From contig CAMVMX010000008.1 of assembly GCA_947168665.1 (NCBI GenBank), positions 1 to 64,000 of the forward strand: a DNA stretch of 64,000 nucleotides, read 5' to 3'. The DNA comes from an uncultured Bacteroidales bacterium (lineage in GTDB: Bacteria; Bacteroidota; Bacteroidia; Bacteroidales; P3). Below are positions 32,855-41,537 of the stretch, piece after piece. A program made the position numbers and the translations under genes. Each line of letters starts with the position of its first letter. Position 1 is the first letter of the stretch. The notes under the pieces were generated by a model. It made no database searches and was not told the DNA's origin. It saw only the letters and a list, made by a program, of their open reading frames with translations.

Positions 32855-35698
32855 TTATTCGGCGGGAGTGGCTTCGGGTTTGAGGAAGACCACCATGTAG
32901 TGCTTGAGGTCGATGAACTTCTTGGCGGCAGCCTGGATGTCTTTGGCGGTGACGGATTTGACGAGTTCGTCGTAGCCGTTCACCACGTAGTCGCGGCTCT
33001 CGTTGAAGCGGTAGCTGCCCATAATCTGGCCCATCCAGAAGCCATTGTTCTGCTTGCTGTTCTGGCGGTTGATGATTTGCTGCTCCTGAACTTTGGCGAG
33101 GGTCTCGGCGTCAGGACCTTTGGTGATGTACTGCTTGAGGATTTCCATGGCAGCGTTCTCGATGAGGGCGGTGCTGTCGGGGTTGCAGTTGATGTAGAAG
33201 GTCCAGTCAACTTCCTGCTCGGGCAGACGGCTGTAATCGACACTGACGCTGGGGCTGTAGGTGCCGCCCATCTTCTCGCGGATGATTTCGAGTGCGGTGA
33301 TTTCCATGCAGGCACTGAGCTGGTTGATGATTTCGGCGTTCTTGGGGCTGTGTTTGTATCCCTTGGTGGTGCCGGTCATAAGCATGATGCCCTGGTTGTC
33401 GGTGCCCTTGTAGGCAGTGGCGCGGGGAGTACCCTTGAAGGTGTAGTCCTTGAGTTTTTTGTACTTTTCGGGTTTGGCTTTGGTAGTGGGCAGGTTGCCA
33501 AGGTATTTAGCGATGAGGTTGATGTCGGCATCCTCGATGTTACCAACGAAGAAGAATGTTTGGTGGGCTGCATTGCTGAAGCGCTCGCGGAAAATCTCGT
33601 ACATGCGGTCGAGGTTGAGGCTGGCGATGTGCTGCTCGGTGGGAATGGCAATGGCGCGCGGGTCGCCGGGACGGGACACTTCGATATACTTCTTGATGAA
33701 GGCCACTTGGGGGTTCTCGCCGATGAATTTCAGCTGGTTGCGGAGTTGGTCGATGTTCTTGTCAAACGATTCTTTGTCCTTGCGGGGGGCCTCATAGTAG
33801 AGAGTGAGGAGCTGGAGCATGGTTTCGAGGTCCTTGGGTACGCAGCTGCCGCTGAATCCCTGGGTCTGGTCACTGATGTTGGGGCTGATGGAGACATTGA
33901 CGCCTTTCAGTTTCTTGCTGAGCTGGGTGCTGCTGAACTGGGCGATACCGGCATCGTCGATGAAGCCGGCAGCGTTGGAGGCCATGTAGTATTCAGCATC
34001 GCTATAGAGCGAGGTGCCGCCCCAAGCATAGGAGTTCATCTGGATTTCATCATCTTTCAGGTCGGTTTTCTTGACAACGAATTTCACGCCGTTGGGGCAG
34101 GTGTACTCTTTATAGTCGAGGACGGTGTTGGTCTTGGTGACTTTGGGGGTGACATCGGCCAGTTGCTTGTCGAAGAGGGGTTCGTCTTTGTAGTTGTCGA
34201 CCCAAGCGGCATATCTGTTGGTGCGGGCGCGATTGTAAATCTTGATGACTTCCTGCTCGGTGGGCACTTTGTAGCCATCCTGCTGGGGAGCGGTGAGATA
34301 GTATACAAAGTTCTCGTCGGTCACCCAGGTCTTGATGAGGGCGTTGCACTCCTCGAGGGTGATTTCGGGAATGAACTCTTTGGCATAGCGATTCTCGGCC
34401 ATGATGCCGGGGATTACTTCACCTTCGAGGAAGTTGTTAGTGTACTCTTGAGCAAAGTTGTTGCTGTTGGTCTTGTTGGCCTCCTTGGCCATTTTGCGGT
34501 AGTGCTCCAGCATTTCCTCTTTCTGGCGGTCGAGTTCGGTCTGGGTGAAACCGTTCTGCACGGCGCGGAAGATTTCGGCCAGGACAGCCTCGGTGGCCTC
34601 TTCGATGCGGTTCTCCTTCGGAGCACAGCTGCCGATGAAGGCGTCGCAGCTGCGGCCCAGGAATCCGCCATAGCCGCCGCCGGCATAGAGGAAGGGAGCG
34701 GTGGCTTTCTCGGCCAGCTCGTTATAACGGTCGTCGAGCATGCCGCTGACCAGGTTGCGCACCAGGCTAGCGCGGTAGTCGCCGATAGTGCCTTGGGGGG
34801 CTTTGGCGTGTTTCCAGAAGAGCATCATGCTGGCGTTGGTGGCCTCTTTGTCGGTGGCGATGGCCACGAGGGGTTCCTTGTTGCCGGGGATGTCAAATTC
34901 GGGACGGGGGCGGGGATTCTCAACGGCTTTGCGGCTGTCGAAATACTCGTGGATTTTGGCCTCCATGGCGTTCACATCGATGTCGCCCACGATGATGACG
35001 GCCTGCAGGTCGGGACGGTACCAGTCGTTATAGAAGCGGGTGATGACGGGGCGCTTGAAGTTGCGGATGACCTCTTCCAGACCGATGGGCAGACGGTCGG
35101 CGTAGCGCGAGCCTTTCAGCATGATGGGCCAGGTGGCCTTGCGCAGACGCTCCTGGGCGCCCAGGCCGCCACGCCACTCTTCGAGGATGACGCCGCGCTC
35201 GTGCTCGATCTCCTCTTGGTCAAAAAGGAGTTTGGAAGCCCAGCCGTCGAGGATTTTGAAACCCATTTCGACAAGCTCTTTGTTGTCAGCGGGGAGTTCG
35301 ACATAGTAGACGGTCTCGTCGAAAGCGGTCCAGGCGTTGATGCCGCGGCCGAATTCGATGCCGTTTTTCTGGAGGGTGCTGATCATCTCATTGCCCTTGT
35401 AGTACTGGGTGCCGTTGAAAGCCATGTGCTCGCAGAAGTGGGCCAGACCCTGCTGGTCGTCGTCTTCGAGGATGGAACCGGCGTTGGTCACCAGACGGAA
35501 CTGGACGCGGTTTTCGGGTTTCTTGTTGGCGCGGATGTAGTAGGTCATGCCGTTGGCCAGCTTTCCGATTTTCACTTTCTTGTCGACGGGCACCTTGGCG
35601 GTGAGGTCGCTCTTTTTGCCCGAAGCACCCTGTGCCTGGACAAAAGACATGCTGCCCACAAAAGCGAGGAGCATGAGAATGGTTAGAAGCTTTTTCAT
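32855..35698 (-). CDS. Periplasmic M16 (pitrilysin/insulinase) metallopeptidase
   Basis: A 947-residue protein with signal peptide MKKLLTILMLLAFVGSMSFVQA. Two homologous halves, as in full-length M16 enzymes. The first has the inverted zinc motif HFCEH (residues 87-91, in GLAHFCEHMAFNGT) and the downstream Glu in ERGVILEEW; the second has no HxxEH, as expected for the inactive half. It probably degrades peptides in the periplasm. It lies 53 bases after the Xre gene on the same strand, and no promoter is visible in that gap, so it may be read from the DUF2975 promoter. Confidence 0.9.
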   Translation of the reverse strand: MKKLLTILMLLAFVGSMSFVQAQGASGKKSDLTAKVPVDKKVKIGKLANGMTYYIRANKKPENRVQFRLVTNAGSILEDDDQQGLAHFCEHMAFNGTQYYKGNEMISTLQKNGIEFGRGINAWTAFDETVYYVELPADNKELVEMGFKILDGWASKLLFDQEEIEHERGVILEEWRGGLGAQERLRKATWPIMLKGSRYADRLPIGLEEVIRNFKRPVITRFYNDWYRPDLQAVIIVGDIDVNAMEAKIHEYFDSRKAVENPRPRPEFDIPGNKEPLVAIATDKEATNASMMLFWKHAKAPQGTIGDYRASLVRNLVSGMLDDRYNELAEKATAPFLYAGGGYGGFLGRSCDAFIGSCAPKENRIEEATEAVLAEIFRAVQNGFTQTELDRQKEEMLEHYRKMAKEANKTNSNNFAQEYTNNFLEGEVIPGIMAENRYAKEFIPEITLEECNALIKTWVTDENFVYYLTAPQQDGYKVPTEQEVIKIYNRARTNRYAAWVDNYKDEPLFDKQLADVTPKVTKTNTVLDYKEYTCPNGVKFVVKKTDLKDDEIQMNSYAWGGTSLYSDAEYYMASNAAGFIDDAGIAQFSSTQLSKKLKGVNVSISPNISDQTQGFSGSCVPKDLETMLQLLTLYYEAPRKDKESFDKNIDQLRNQLKFIGENPQVAFIKKYIEVSRPGDPRAIAIPTEQHIASLNLDRMYEIFRERFSNAAHQTFFFVGNIEDADINLIAKYLGNLPTTKAKPEKYKKLKDYTFKGTPRATAYKGTDNQGIMLMTGTTKGYKHSPKNAEIINQLSACMEITALEIIREKMGGTYSPSVSVDYSRLPEQEVDWTFYINCNPDSTALIENAAMEILKQYITKGPDAETLAKVQEQQIINRQNSKQNNGFWMGQIMGSYRFNESRDYVVNGYDELVKSVTAKDIQAAAKKFIDLKHYMVVFLKPEATPAE

Positions 35699-35751
35699 TT
35701 GATTGGTGTTTTGATGTTTGTTATTATAATTGAATTGTTTCGAATTGTCAA

Positions 35752-35973
35752 TTATCCATTTTGCTGGAGTTCGTCGGGGCGGTATTCCAGCAGGTCGGAG
35801 GGTTGGCAGTCCAGCTCGCGGCAGATGCGTTCCAGGGTGCTGAACCGCACGGCGCGGGCTTTCCCGGTCTTGAAGATGGAGAGGTTGGCAGGGGTCAGCC
35901 CCACCCGCTCGGCCAGCTCGGTGAGCGAGATTTTGCGTTTGGCCATCATCACGTCTAAGTTTACTACTATCAT
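35752..35973 (-). CDS. Small Xre-family helix-turn-helix regulator
   Basis: A 73-residue Cro/CI-type protein, all of it the HTH domain: ISLTELAERVGLTPANLSIFKTGKARAVRFSTLERICRELDC-type helices, read in positions 16-58. It resembles YozG-like regulators that are regularly encoded beside DUF2975 membrane proteins, as here (27 bases away). Autoregulation of the pair is inferred. Confidence 0.85.
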   Translation of the reverse strand: MIVVNLDVMMAKRKISLTELAERVGLTPANLSIFKTGKARAVRFSTLERICRELDCQPSDLLEYRPDELQQNG

Positions 35974-36000
35974 GAGCTCTTCCTTTCGCAGTGTGTTATG

Positions 36001-36672
36001 TCAAATGGTGAGTTCGTGGTCTTCCTGCAACTCGCGGCCAATGCGGAATATTTGAGAAAGGAAGATGAGGGTGAGACCGAAGAAAATGCGGGTGAAATGG
36101 ATGGTGTAGTGTGCTTCGGGCTGCCAAAGGGTGTCGTGCAGCAGGTCGAATGCCAGGGTGCGCTCCAGATAGGTGCCCGTGTCGGCACAGAGGGATGAGA
36201 CAACCAGCAGTATGCCTATCACAAGCAGCAGTGAAATCTTCCGTTCTGGAAACACATGCCCTTTCTTGGCGCTGAGGTAGAACGAATACAGCGTGATGAC
36301 CACAAGCACAAAGATGGCGATAAAGCAGACAATCTGTATGACCTGGAGCGCCACAATCCAGCCTATGCGGGCATCGTTGCGGATTGACTCGTCGCGGGTG
36401 TAGAAGTCCATGTCGAAATGGCTTATGTGGGCGTGTGCCTTTACGCCGGCGGGAGTGTTTTCGATGGGGTGTTCCTCGCTGTTCAGCCGACCCGAGGCAA
36501 CGAGGTTGGTGATGGTGAAGGCATAGTCGGAATTATGGGCTGCTATGCCCCCCACTTGTGGTGTGTCCTCGCTGGTGATGATGTTGCCAAAAAACAGGCC
36601 ACAGCATATCAGCAGAATCCCCGCAAAGAGACTGTAGACTATCCGTATGCGCTTTATGTAGTTGGTTTTCAT
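36001..36672 (-). CDS. DUF2975 membrane protein
   Basis: A 223-residue protein with four membrane segments (residues about 10-30, 105-130, 145-165 and 190-210) and a large loop after the first. This is the DUF2975 (YoaS-like) layout; function unknown. The pairing with a small Xre regulator is conserved across Firmicutes and Bacteroidetes. I chose ATG 36672 because the -7 box at 36720 puts the RNA start just upstream of a longer in-frame start at 36717. Confidence 0.78.
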   Translation of the reverse strand: MKTNYIKRIRIVYSLFAGILLICCGLFFGNIITSEDTPQVGGIAAHNSDYAFTITNLVASGRLNSEEHPIENTPAGVKAHAHISHFDMDFYTRDESIRNDARIGWIVALQVIQIVCFIAIFVLVVITLYSFYLSAKKGHVFPERKISLLLVIGILLVVSSLCADTGTYLERTLAFDLLHDTLWQPEAHYTIHFTRIFFGLTLIFLSQIFRIGRELQEDHELTI

Positions 36673-36719
36673 TTTTATACAAACTATTTTAGAGCCTTTT
36701 GTGTCATCTAAAAGCACTG

Positions 36720-36727
36720 CAAAGATA
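36720..36727 (-). promoter_or_regulatory. -7 box of the DUF2975 gene
   Basis: Minus strand TATCTTTG followed by CA, 47 bases before the chosen start. The -33 element is unclear. Confidence 0.6.
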
Positions 36728-36784
36728 CATCTTTTTTTGGAAATGGGGAGAATTTATTGTTTTTCGATAAATAATTTATGTTTT

Positions 36785-36829
36785 CCCGAATGCAAGCAAG
36801 CCGCCTGAATGCGGTTTCCGGCATTCGGG
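36785..36829. terminator. Hairpin downstream of cdaA
   Basis: CCCGAATGC (36785-36793) pairs perfectly with GCATTCGGG (36821-36829), and a small CCGC/GCGG stem lies inside. No U tract follows leftward, so it is a weak or rho-assisted terminator for cdaA, or another structured element. Confidence 0.4.
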
Positions 36830-36873
36830 CAGAGCTTTTGTTTGAGGGATTGGCTGCAGGGGAGAGGTGGCGG

Positions 36874-37695
36874 TCACTTGTCAGAGGGTGAGCCTTGCGG
36901 GTCGTCGGTATTGCCGTCAATCAGTTTCTCCAGTGCGTGGCGGAGTTGCACGGGCGATACCCCGTGGTGGATTTCGCCCCCGACGGCATACGAGATGGCC
37001 CCAGTCTCTTCGGATACGATGACGCTTATGACATCCAATTGCTCGGTGACCCCGATGGCGCTGCGGTGGCGCAGCCCCAGGTTGGGGTCGATGTCGGTGC
37101 GCGAGGTGACGGGCAGTATGCAGCGGGCGGCCAGTACTTGGTTGCCGCTCACAATCACCGCCCCGTCGTGCAGGGGTGAATTCTTGAAAAACAGGGTCTC
37201 CAACAGCGCCGACGACGCCACGGCATTGATCACCTCGCCCGTCCGCACCAGCTCCTCCACCTCGTTGCTGCGCTTAAAAATAATCAGCGCTCCCGTCTTG
37301 CTCTGCGACATGTGCATACAGGCCTGGATATAAGGCTCGTAATTCATGCTGTTGTGTTTGCTGACATCGCTGCGCCAGAATTTCAGCCGCTTGATCATCG
37401 AGTCGCCGGTGAGTTGGGTCTTGGTTCCGATGAAGAGGAGGAATTTGCGTATTTCGGGTTGGAACACAATCACCAGCGCTATCAACCCTATGCTCATCAC
37501 GCCGCCAAGAATCTGGCTGCAAAAGCGCATGTTGAGGGCATCGAACACTCGCCACGCAATGTACATCACCACCAAAGCCCAGAAAATGCGTATAATGTTG
37601 GTGCCTTTCAGCATGCGGTACAGTTCGTAAATGAGGAAGGCCACCAGAAAAATGTCGAGGATGTCGACAAAACGGATGTGCGGAAAAGGAAACAT
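36874..37695 (-). CDS. cdaA: Diadenylate cyclase CdaA
   Basis: A 273-residue membrane enzyme making c-di-AMP from two ATP. Three N-terminal membrane segments (residues about 8-28, 35-52 and 62-80), then the DAC domain with NSPLHDGAVIV (DGA motif) and LGLRHRSAIG (RHR motif), both needed for catalysis. In Bacteroidetes cdaA normally lies directly after folP. Here folP is on the same strand but 2.2 kb away, with an oppositely oriented gene between them. No consensus promoter is visible just upstream of the ATG. Confidence 0.93.
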   Translation of the reverse strand: MFPFPHIRFVDILDIFLVAFLIYELYRMLKGTNIIRIFWALVVMYIAWRVFDALNMRFCSQILGGVMSIGLIALVIVFQPEIRKFLLFIGTKTQLTGDSMIKRLKFWRSDVSKHNSMNYEPYIQACMHMSQSKTGALIIFKRSNEVEELVRTGEVINAVASSALLETLFFKNSPLHDGAVIVSGNQVLAARCILPVTSRTDIDPNLGLRHRSAIGVTEQLDVISVIVSEETGAISYAVGGEIHHGVSPVQLRHALEKLIDGNTDDPQGSPSDK

Positions 37696-37813
37696 AGTGT
37701 CAATATTTTTTTCCCGTATAACGCCGTGCCGTGGGGAATATTGCCATGCGGATTAAAAAAAGCCCCACTGCAGATTCAATCAGCCGCATCGGCGGGGGGT
37801 CCAAAAAAGGCGT

Positions 37814-37847
37814 TTTGTTTGTATATCAAAAAAAAATGTTATTTTTG
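37814..37847 (+). promoter_or_regulatory. Promoter of the surface lipoprotein gene
   Basis: TTTG (37814-37817 or 37818-37821), 18-22 bases, TATTTTTG (37840-37847) and CA. It points to the gene at 38158, leaving a leader of about 300 bases. Confidence 0.65.
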
Positions 37848-37854
37848 CAGTTCG

Positions 37855-38157
37855 AAATTTTGCACAAAAAGTAATTACATTAATATTTTATTATCGCGTA
37901 AATAACTGATTTAACATGAGTATTTCTCTGCAGCCGATATTCGGAGCCCGAAGACATGGGTCTTGCCATGAGGAAATGTCTTCTGGTTTGTCTCTTTATA
38001 CACACTTGAAATATTCCTGTTAGTTTCTCATGTGGAAATAAAATAGAAACAAAATAGAAACAAAGTAGAAATTTTATAAAGAAGATACAGCGAGAGCGGT
38101 TGGCGCTCCCGAGGATGAGTTAAAAGAATTTTTCAATACATAAAATTATAAGGCAAA
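37855..38157 (+). other. Long 5' leader of the surface lipoprotein gene
   Basis: About 300 transcribed bases between promoter and ATG, unusual in this window, where leaders are 20-90 bases. It contains a 35-codon reading frame (37916-38023), a threefold 11-base repeat AAAATAGAAAC/AAAGTAGAAAT at about 38040-38073, and a short stem GAGAGC...GCTC near 38093. No known riboswitch recognised. Confidence 0.45.
37916..38023 (+). CDS. Possible leader peptide ORF
   Basis: ATG to TAG, 35 codons, beginning MSISLQPIFGARRHG and ending LKYSC. It lies in the leader of the surface lipoprotein gene, preceded by an A/T-rich stretch like other starts here. No homologue is recognised, and the frame could be chance. 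Translation is unproven. Confidence 0.25.
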   Translation: MSISLQPIFGARRHGSCHEEMSSGLSLYTHLKYSC

Positions 38158-39771
38158 ATGAAAAAGACATTAGTTACAGCAGCAGCGCTGCTTACCGTGG
38201 TAAGCATGATGAGTCTTACCTCGTGCCAGAAAGAGACGGCAGACGGTGCGAAACAGTTCCGTGCCTCGATGGAGGGGATTGCCTCCGACGACGGCAAAAC
38301 AACCCTCGAAGGCACCGCCCTCAATTGGATGAGTGGCGACCAGGTGGCCATCTATGGCACCGCGGGCCGCGGCATCTTCAGTGCCTCGCCCCTCACCCCA
38401 GCCACCACCGCTGAGCTCGTTTGCGAAGAGGGTTTTGTGGGCAGCGCCACCTACCGCGCCTTCTATCCAACCACCATCACTACCGATGGTGTCAACGTCA
38501 CCCTGCCCGAAGTGCAGAACACCGTCGACGGCAGCCTGACAGAATTCCCCATGTATGCCCAGAGCAACGATGAGAACCTCATGTTCAAGAACCTCTGCGG
38601 TGCATTGGTGATTCACCTGCAGAAGAGCGATGTGGAAGTGTCCAGCATCACCGTGACGGCCAACACCAACATCAATGGCCAGTTCAGCATCACCTACGCC
38701 GGAGTACCCACCCTCCACTACATGAACGGCGGCAGCACCTCCACCACCCTGCAGTGCAGCCAGCCCCAGTCGATTGCCAACGGCAAGGACTTCTATATTT
38801 ATATGCCTCACGGCAGCTACACCAGCCTGAGCATTGAGATTGAGGATGCCGATGGCAACATCTGCACCAAGACCACCAAGGCCGGTGTGACCATTTATAT
38901 CACCCGCAGCCAGACCACCCGCATCAATCTCGGCTCGAACAGCCTCACTTTTGCCCAGCGCTTCCCGCAGGGTGCTCTTCCCGGACTGTTCTCGGTGAGC
39001 GCCAGCCAGCAGGTCCGCTTCTCGCAGGGCATTCTTCAGTATCACCCCGCCACTCAGGTTTTCCGCTTTGCCAAGGACCAGTGCGACTATACGCTTAAAG
39101 GGGCTAGAGCCACGTCGATGTTTTCGTTTGACACGATGTGGAGAGAATACTTTGGCTGGGGTACCGGCAACAATCCCAATGCTTCGAAAGCTGAATTGGA
39201 TAATTTGACAGGGGCTACTTTCGTCGACTGGGGCATCAATGCCATCAGCAATGGAGGCAACCAATCCAACATTTGGCACACAATGAGCAAAGAGGAGTGG
39301 GATTATATTGTTAACGAGCGTCCCAATGCGGCCAGCAAGATTGCGGTTGCCGTCGTGGGTAGCGAAAAAGGTCTGGTCCTTCTGCCCGACAATTGGACAC
39401 TGCCCACTGGTTGCAGCTTCACCCCTGGCTTTACGTCAAACGGCCAAGATTACTCGGTCAACACCTATTCGCTGTCTGAATGGAAACGTATGGAGGCGGC
39501 AGGCGCTGTGTTTGTGGCCAGCGTCGGCTATGGGGTGTTCATTTCGGCCATCCCGCTGTTGGGCAGACCTGAAGGTTTTATGTACACCGGTACGGTAGGT
39601 GGCATCCATTATTGGACCAGTTCAGAGGTGGATTCTGATTTGCCCTTATTCCCTGGGCAAGTTCCAGATGAGCTTGGCGGTTCGGTCAGCATTACTGGAG
39701 TTCGCATCGATGTGAACGATTTTTCTGGACGCGGTGCTTGTTTTCCCGTCCGACTGGTGAAGTACGAATAA
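38158..39771 (+). CDS. Surface lipoprotein, fimbrillin-like with a C-terminal Bacteroidales repeat domain
   Basis: A 537-residue protein with lipobox LTSC (Cys about 23). The N-terminal 250 residues resemble fimbrillin-type lipoproteins: QFRASMEG, LNWMSGDQVAIYG, YRAFYP, then MYAQSNDENLMFKNLCGAL. The C-terminal half has the FSVSASQQVRFSQGILQYHP...FRFAKDQCDY block, the GWGTGNNPN and EEWDYIVNERPNA segments, and a final SGRGACFPVRLVKYE, a domain common in Bacteroidales surface proteins. Probably exposed on the outer membrane. It reads against, and splits, the folP-cdaA pair. Confidence 0.75.
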   Translation: MKKTLVTAAALLTVVSMMSLTSCQKETADGAKQFRASMEGIASDDGKTTLEGTALNWMSGDQVAIYGTAGRGIFSASPLTPATTAELVCEEGFVGSATYRAFYPTTITTDGVNVTLPEVQNTVDGSLTEFPMYAQSNDENLMFKNLCGALVIHLQKSDVEVSSITVTANTNINGQFSITYAGVPTLHYMNGGSTSTTLQCSQPQSIANGKDFYIYMPHGSYTSLSIEIEDADGNICTKTTKAGVTIYITRSQTTRINLGSNSLTFAQRFPQGALPGLFSVSASQQVRFSQGILQYHPATQVFRFAKDQCDYTLKGARATSMFSFDTMWREYFGWGTGNNPNASKAELDNLTGATFVDWGINAISNGGNQSNIWHTMSKEEWDYIVNERPNAASKIAVAVVGSEKGLVLLPDNWTLPTGCSFTPGFTSNGQDYSVNTYSLSEWKRMEAAGAVFVASVGYGVFISAIPLLGRPEGFMYTGTVGGIHYWTSSEVDSDLPLFPGQVPDELGGSVSITGVRIDVNDFSGRGACFPVRLVKYE

Positions 39772-39812
39772 GGCTTTATCCAGTAAGGAAAAGCTCAGCT
39801 TTACAGTTGTTG

Positions 39813-39850
39813 AAAAGGCCCCCCACATTATGTGGAGGGCCTTTTGTTTG
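39813..39850. terminator. Terminator shared by the lipoprotein gene and folP
   Basis: Arms 39813-39827 and 39831-39845 pair at 14 of 15 positions around loop TTA, with A-run and T-run flanks. Suitable for both convergent genes. Confidence 0.85.
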
Positions 39851-39885
39851 ATTTGTGGTTCGGCTGCTTCCGTCTGCGGAGGAGG

Positions 39886-40779
39886 TCATGTTTCCTGAGG
39901 GAAAAGGAGCTGGATGGCAAGGCGGGTGGGGCGTGGGGTGTGGACGCGCAGCAGGGAGGCCCCGCCACAGAGGGCTACGGTGTTGAGAACGAGGGTGCCC
40001 AGCTCGGAGTCGGGCAGGGTAGGGGTGGCGGGCCCGAAGTGGTCGGCAAAGGTGGCAAGGCGGCGGGTGATCATCGATTTGTTGGAGAGGGCCACAAGCA
40101 TGGGGTATTGCGGGAAGCGGGCTATGAGTTCGGGCAGACGGTGCAGGAGCTCGTGGTTCTGCTCCACGGTCTTGGCAAAGCCGAGGCCGGGGTCGAGGAT
40201 GATGCGGTCGGGGCCAAGGGGCTGGAGGATGGCGAGCCGCTGTTCGAAGTAGCGGGAGAGGTCGTCGATGAGGTCGCCGTAGCGGGTGTTTTCGGGCAGC
40301 TGCATGGTGGCGGGGGTGCCGCGCATGTGCATCAGTACGTATGGCACGCCGAGCGAGACGACGGTGGGAAGCATGTCGGGGTCGAGCTGGCCGCCGGAGA
40401 TGTCGTTGATGATGTCGGCGCCGGCTTCGACGGCGCGGGCGGCGGGGAGGGCGTGGCAGGTGTCGACGGATATGAGTGCGTCGGGCAGCCGGGAGCGGAG
40501 CAGGGCCACGAGGGGGGTGAGCTTGTCGGCCTCCTGGGCGGGGGAGAGCAGTGCCGCGCCGGGCCGCGAGGACATGACGCCGAGGTCGAGGATGTCGGCC
40601 CCGGAGGCCAGCAGGTGGCGGGCCTGGGCCAGGAGCGCGTCGGGGTTGTTGTATCGGCCGCCGTCGTAGAAAGAGTCGTCGGTGGCGTTGAGGATGCCCA
40701 TTACGGCTGGGCGCGTGAAGGTGGCTGTGCCACGGGGGCATCGGAGCCTGAAGGGCGAAAAATGCGGCTGTGGGTTCAT
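39886..40779 (-). CDS. folP: Dihydropteroate synthase, divergent in conserved loops
   Basis: A 297-residue DHPS joining p-aminobenzoate and dihydropterin pyrophosphate in folate synthesis. The core is recognisable: VMGILNATDDSFYDGG, DIINDISGG, LMHMRGTPATMQ, IILDPGLGFAKT and the C-terminal RVH. Several normally invariant spots differ: the loop DxGxxSTRPG reads DLGVMSSRPG, the SRKS motif reads SNKS, and RVHDV reads RVHTP. The catalytic Arg, Lys and His remain. It is divergent from the DUF1599 gene, and cdaA, its usual follower, is 2.2 kb downstream. Confidence 0.88.
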   Translation of the reverse strand: MNPQPHFSPFRLRCPRGTATFTRPAVMGILNATDDSFYDGGRYNNPDALLAQARHLLASGADILDLGVMSSRPGAALLSPAQEADKLTPLVALLRSRLPDALISVDTCHALPAARAVEAGADIINDISGGQLDPDMLPTVVSLGVPYVLMHMRGTPATMQLPENTRYGDLIDDLSRYFEQRLAILQPLGPDRIILDPGLGFAKTVEQNHELLHRLPELIARFPQYPMLVALSNKSMITRRLATFADHFGPATPTLPDSELGTLVLNTVALCGGASLLRVHTPRPTRLAIQLLFPQET

Positions 40780-40796
40780 GAATGGAAAAAAATGTG

Positions 40797-40804
40797 TATC
40801 TTTG
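40797..40804 (+). promoter_or_regulatory. -7 box of the nine-gene DUF1599-to-RluA run
   Basis: TATCTTTG, 141 bases before the DUF1599 ATG. The -33 element is weak. It is the only consensus box seen in the folP/DUF1599 divergent gap. Confidence 0.5.
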
Positions 40805-40945
40805 TATTTTGTTGAGGAAAACGTTTTTTTTGCTTTTTAATTGTGTCACAACAATAAAATGGATGAAAAGACGTTTTAGGAAATTGGATAATAAGTATAC
40901 GGGCAGTTGCTTGGCAGCAGCCTTTATGGTAGTAAATGACTAATT

Positions 40946-41518
40946 ATGAGTTGCATTATACAGAGAGATAATATACATGATACCGAGCAGGAGTTTGAGG
41001 CCGAGATGTCGCGGTGCAGAGAATTGTATGAGAAGAAAACGCGCGATTACGGAACGTCGTGGCGTGTGCTGAGGCTGCCGTCCTTGACCGATCAGATTTT
41101 TATCAAGGCCAGCAGGATACGCAGCATTGAAGACAGCGGGGTGAACAGGGTGGGGGAAGATGTGGAGCAGGAGTTTGTGGCGATGGTGAATTATGCCGTG
41201 ATGGCTCTCATTCAGCAGGAGCTGGGGACGGACAACGCTCAGGATTTGACATACGACGAGGCAATGGAGTTGTATGACAAGCATCTGAAACGCGCCGCCC
41301 GCCTGATGCTGGATAAGAACCATGACTATGGCGAGGCCTGGCGGCTGATGCGGGTGGAGTCGATGGTTGACTTGATTTTGATGAAGCTGCGCCGCATCAA
41401 GCAGATTGAGGACAACCAGGGCAAGACACTCGTGTCCGAGGGGGTGGAGGGCAGCTATATGGATATTATCAACTATGCCATTTTCTGCCTGATTCGCCTG
41501 GATGAGAACGAGGTATAA
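40946..41518 (+). CDS. DUF1599 domain protein
   Basis: A 190-residue protein made of two copies of one motif: CRELYEKKTRDYGTSWRVLR...IKASRIRSIED and AARLMLDKNHDYGEAWRLMR...MKLRRIKQIED, each followed by a NYA helix. This two-repeat DUF1599 layout is conserved in Bacteroidetes; it resembles all-alpha nucleotide pyrophosphohydrolase helices, but activity is not shown. It heads a rightward run of nine genes and lies 19 bases before the BT_3928-type gene. Confidence 0.82.
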   Translation: MSCIIQRDNIHDTEQEFEAEMSRCRELYEKKTRDYGTSWRVLRLPSLTDQIFIKASRIRSIEDSGVNRVGEDVEQEFVAMVNYAVMALIQQELGTDNAQDLTYDEAMELYDKHLKRAARLMLDKNHDYGEAWRLMRVESMVDLILMKLRRIKQIEDNQGKTLVSEGVEGSYMDIINYAIFCLIRLDENEV

Positions 41519-41537
41519 TATTGAAATATATAACATT

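Noticed and set aside
32777..35686. A 969-codon rightward frame over the M16 gene
   Set aside because: Antisense to a clear M16 peptidase with HFCEH; hydrophobic/acidic low-information translation and no start context.
37855..38157. Leader considered as a known riboswitch or c-di-AMP element
   Set aside because: No recognisable conserved core, and the neighbouring cyclase gene is on the other strand; kept only as an unexplained leader.
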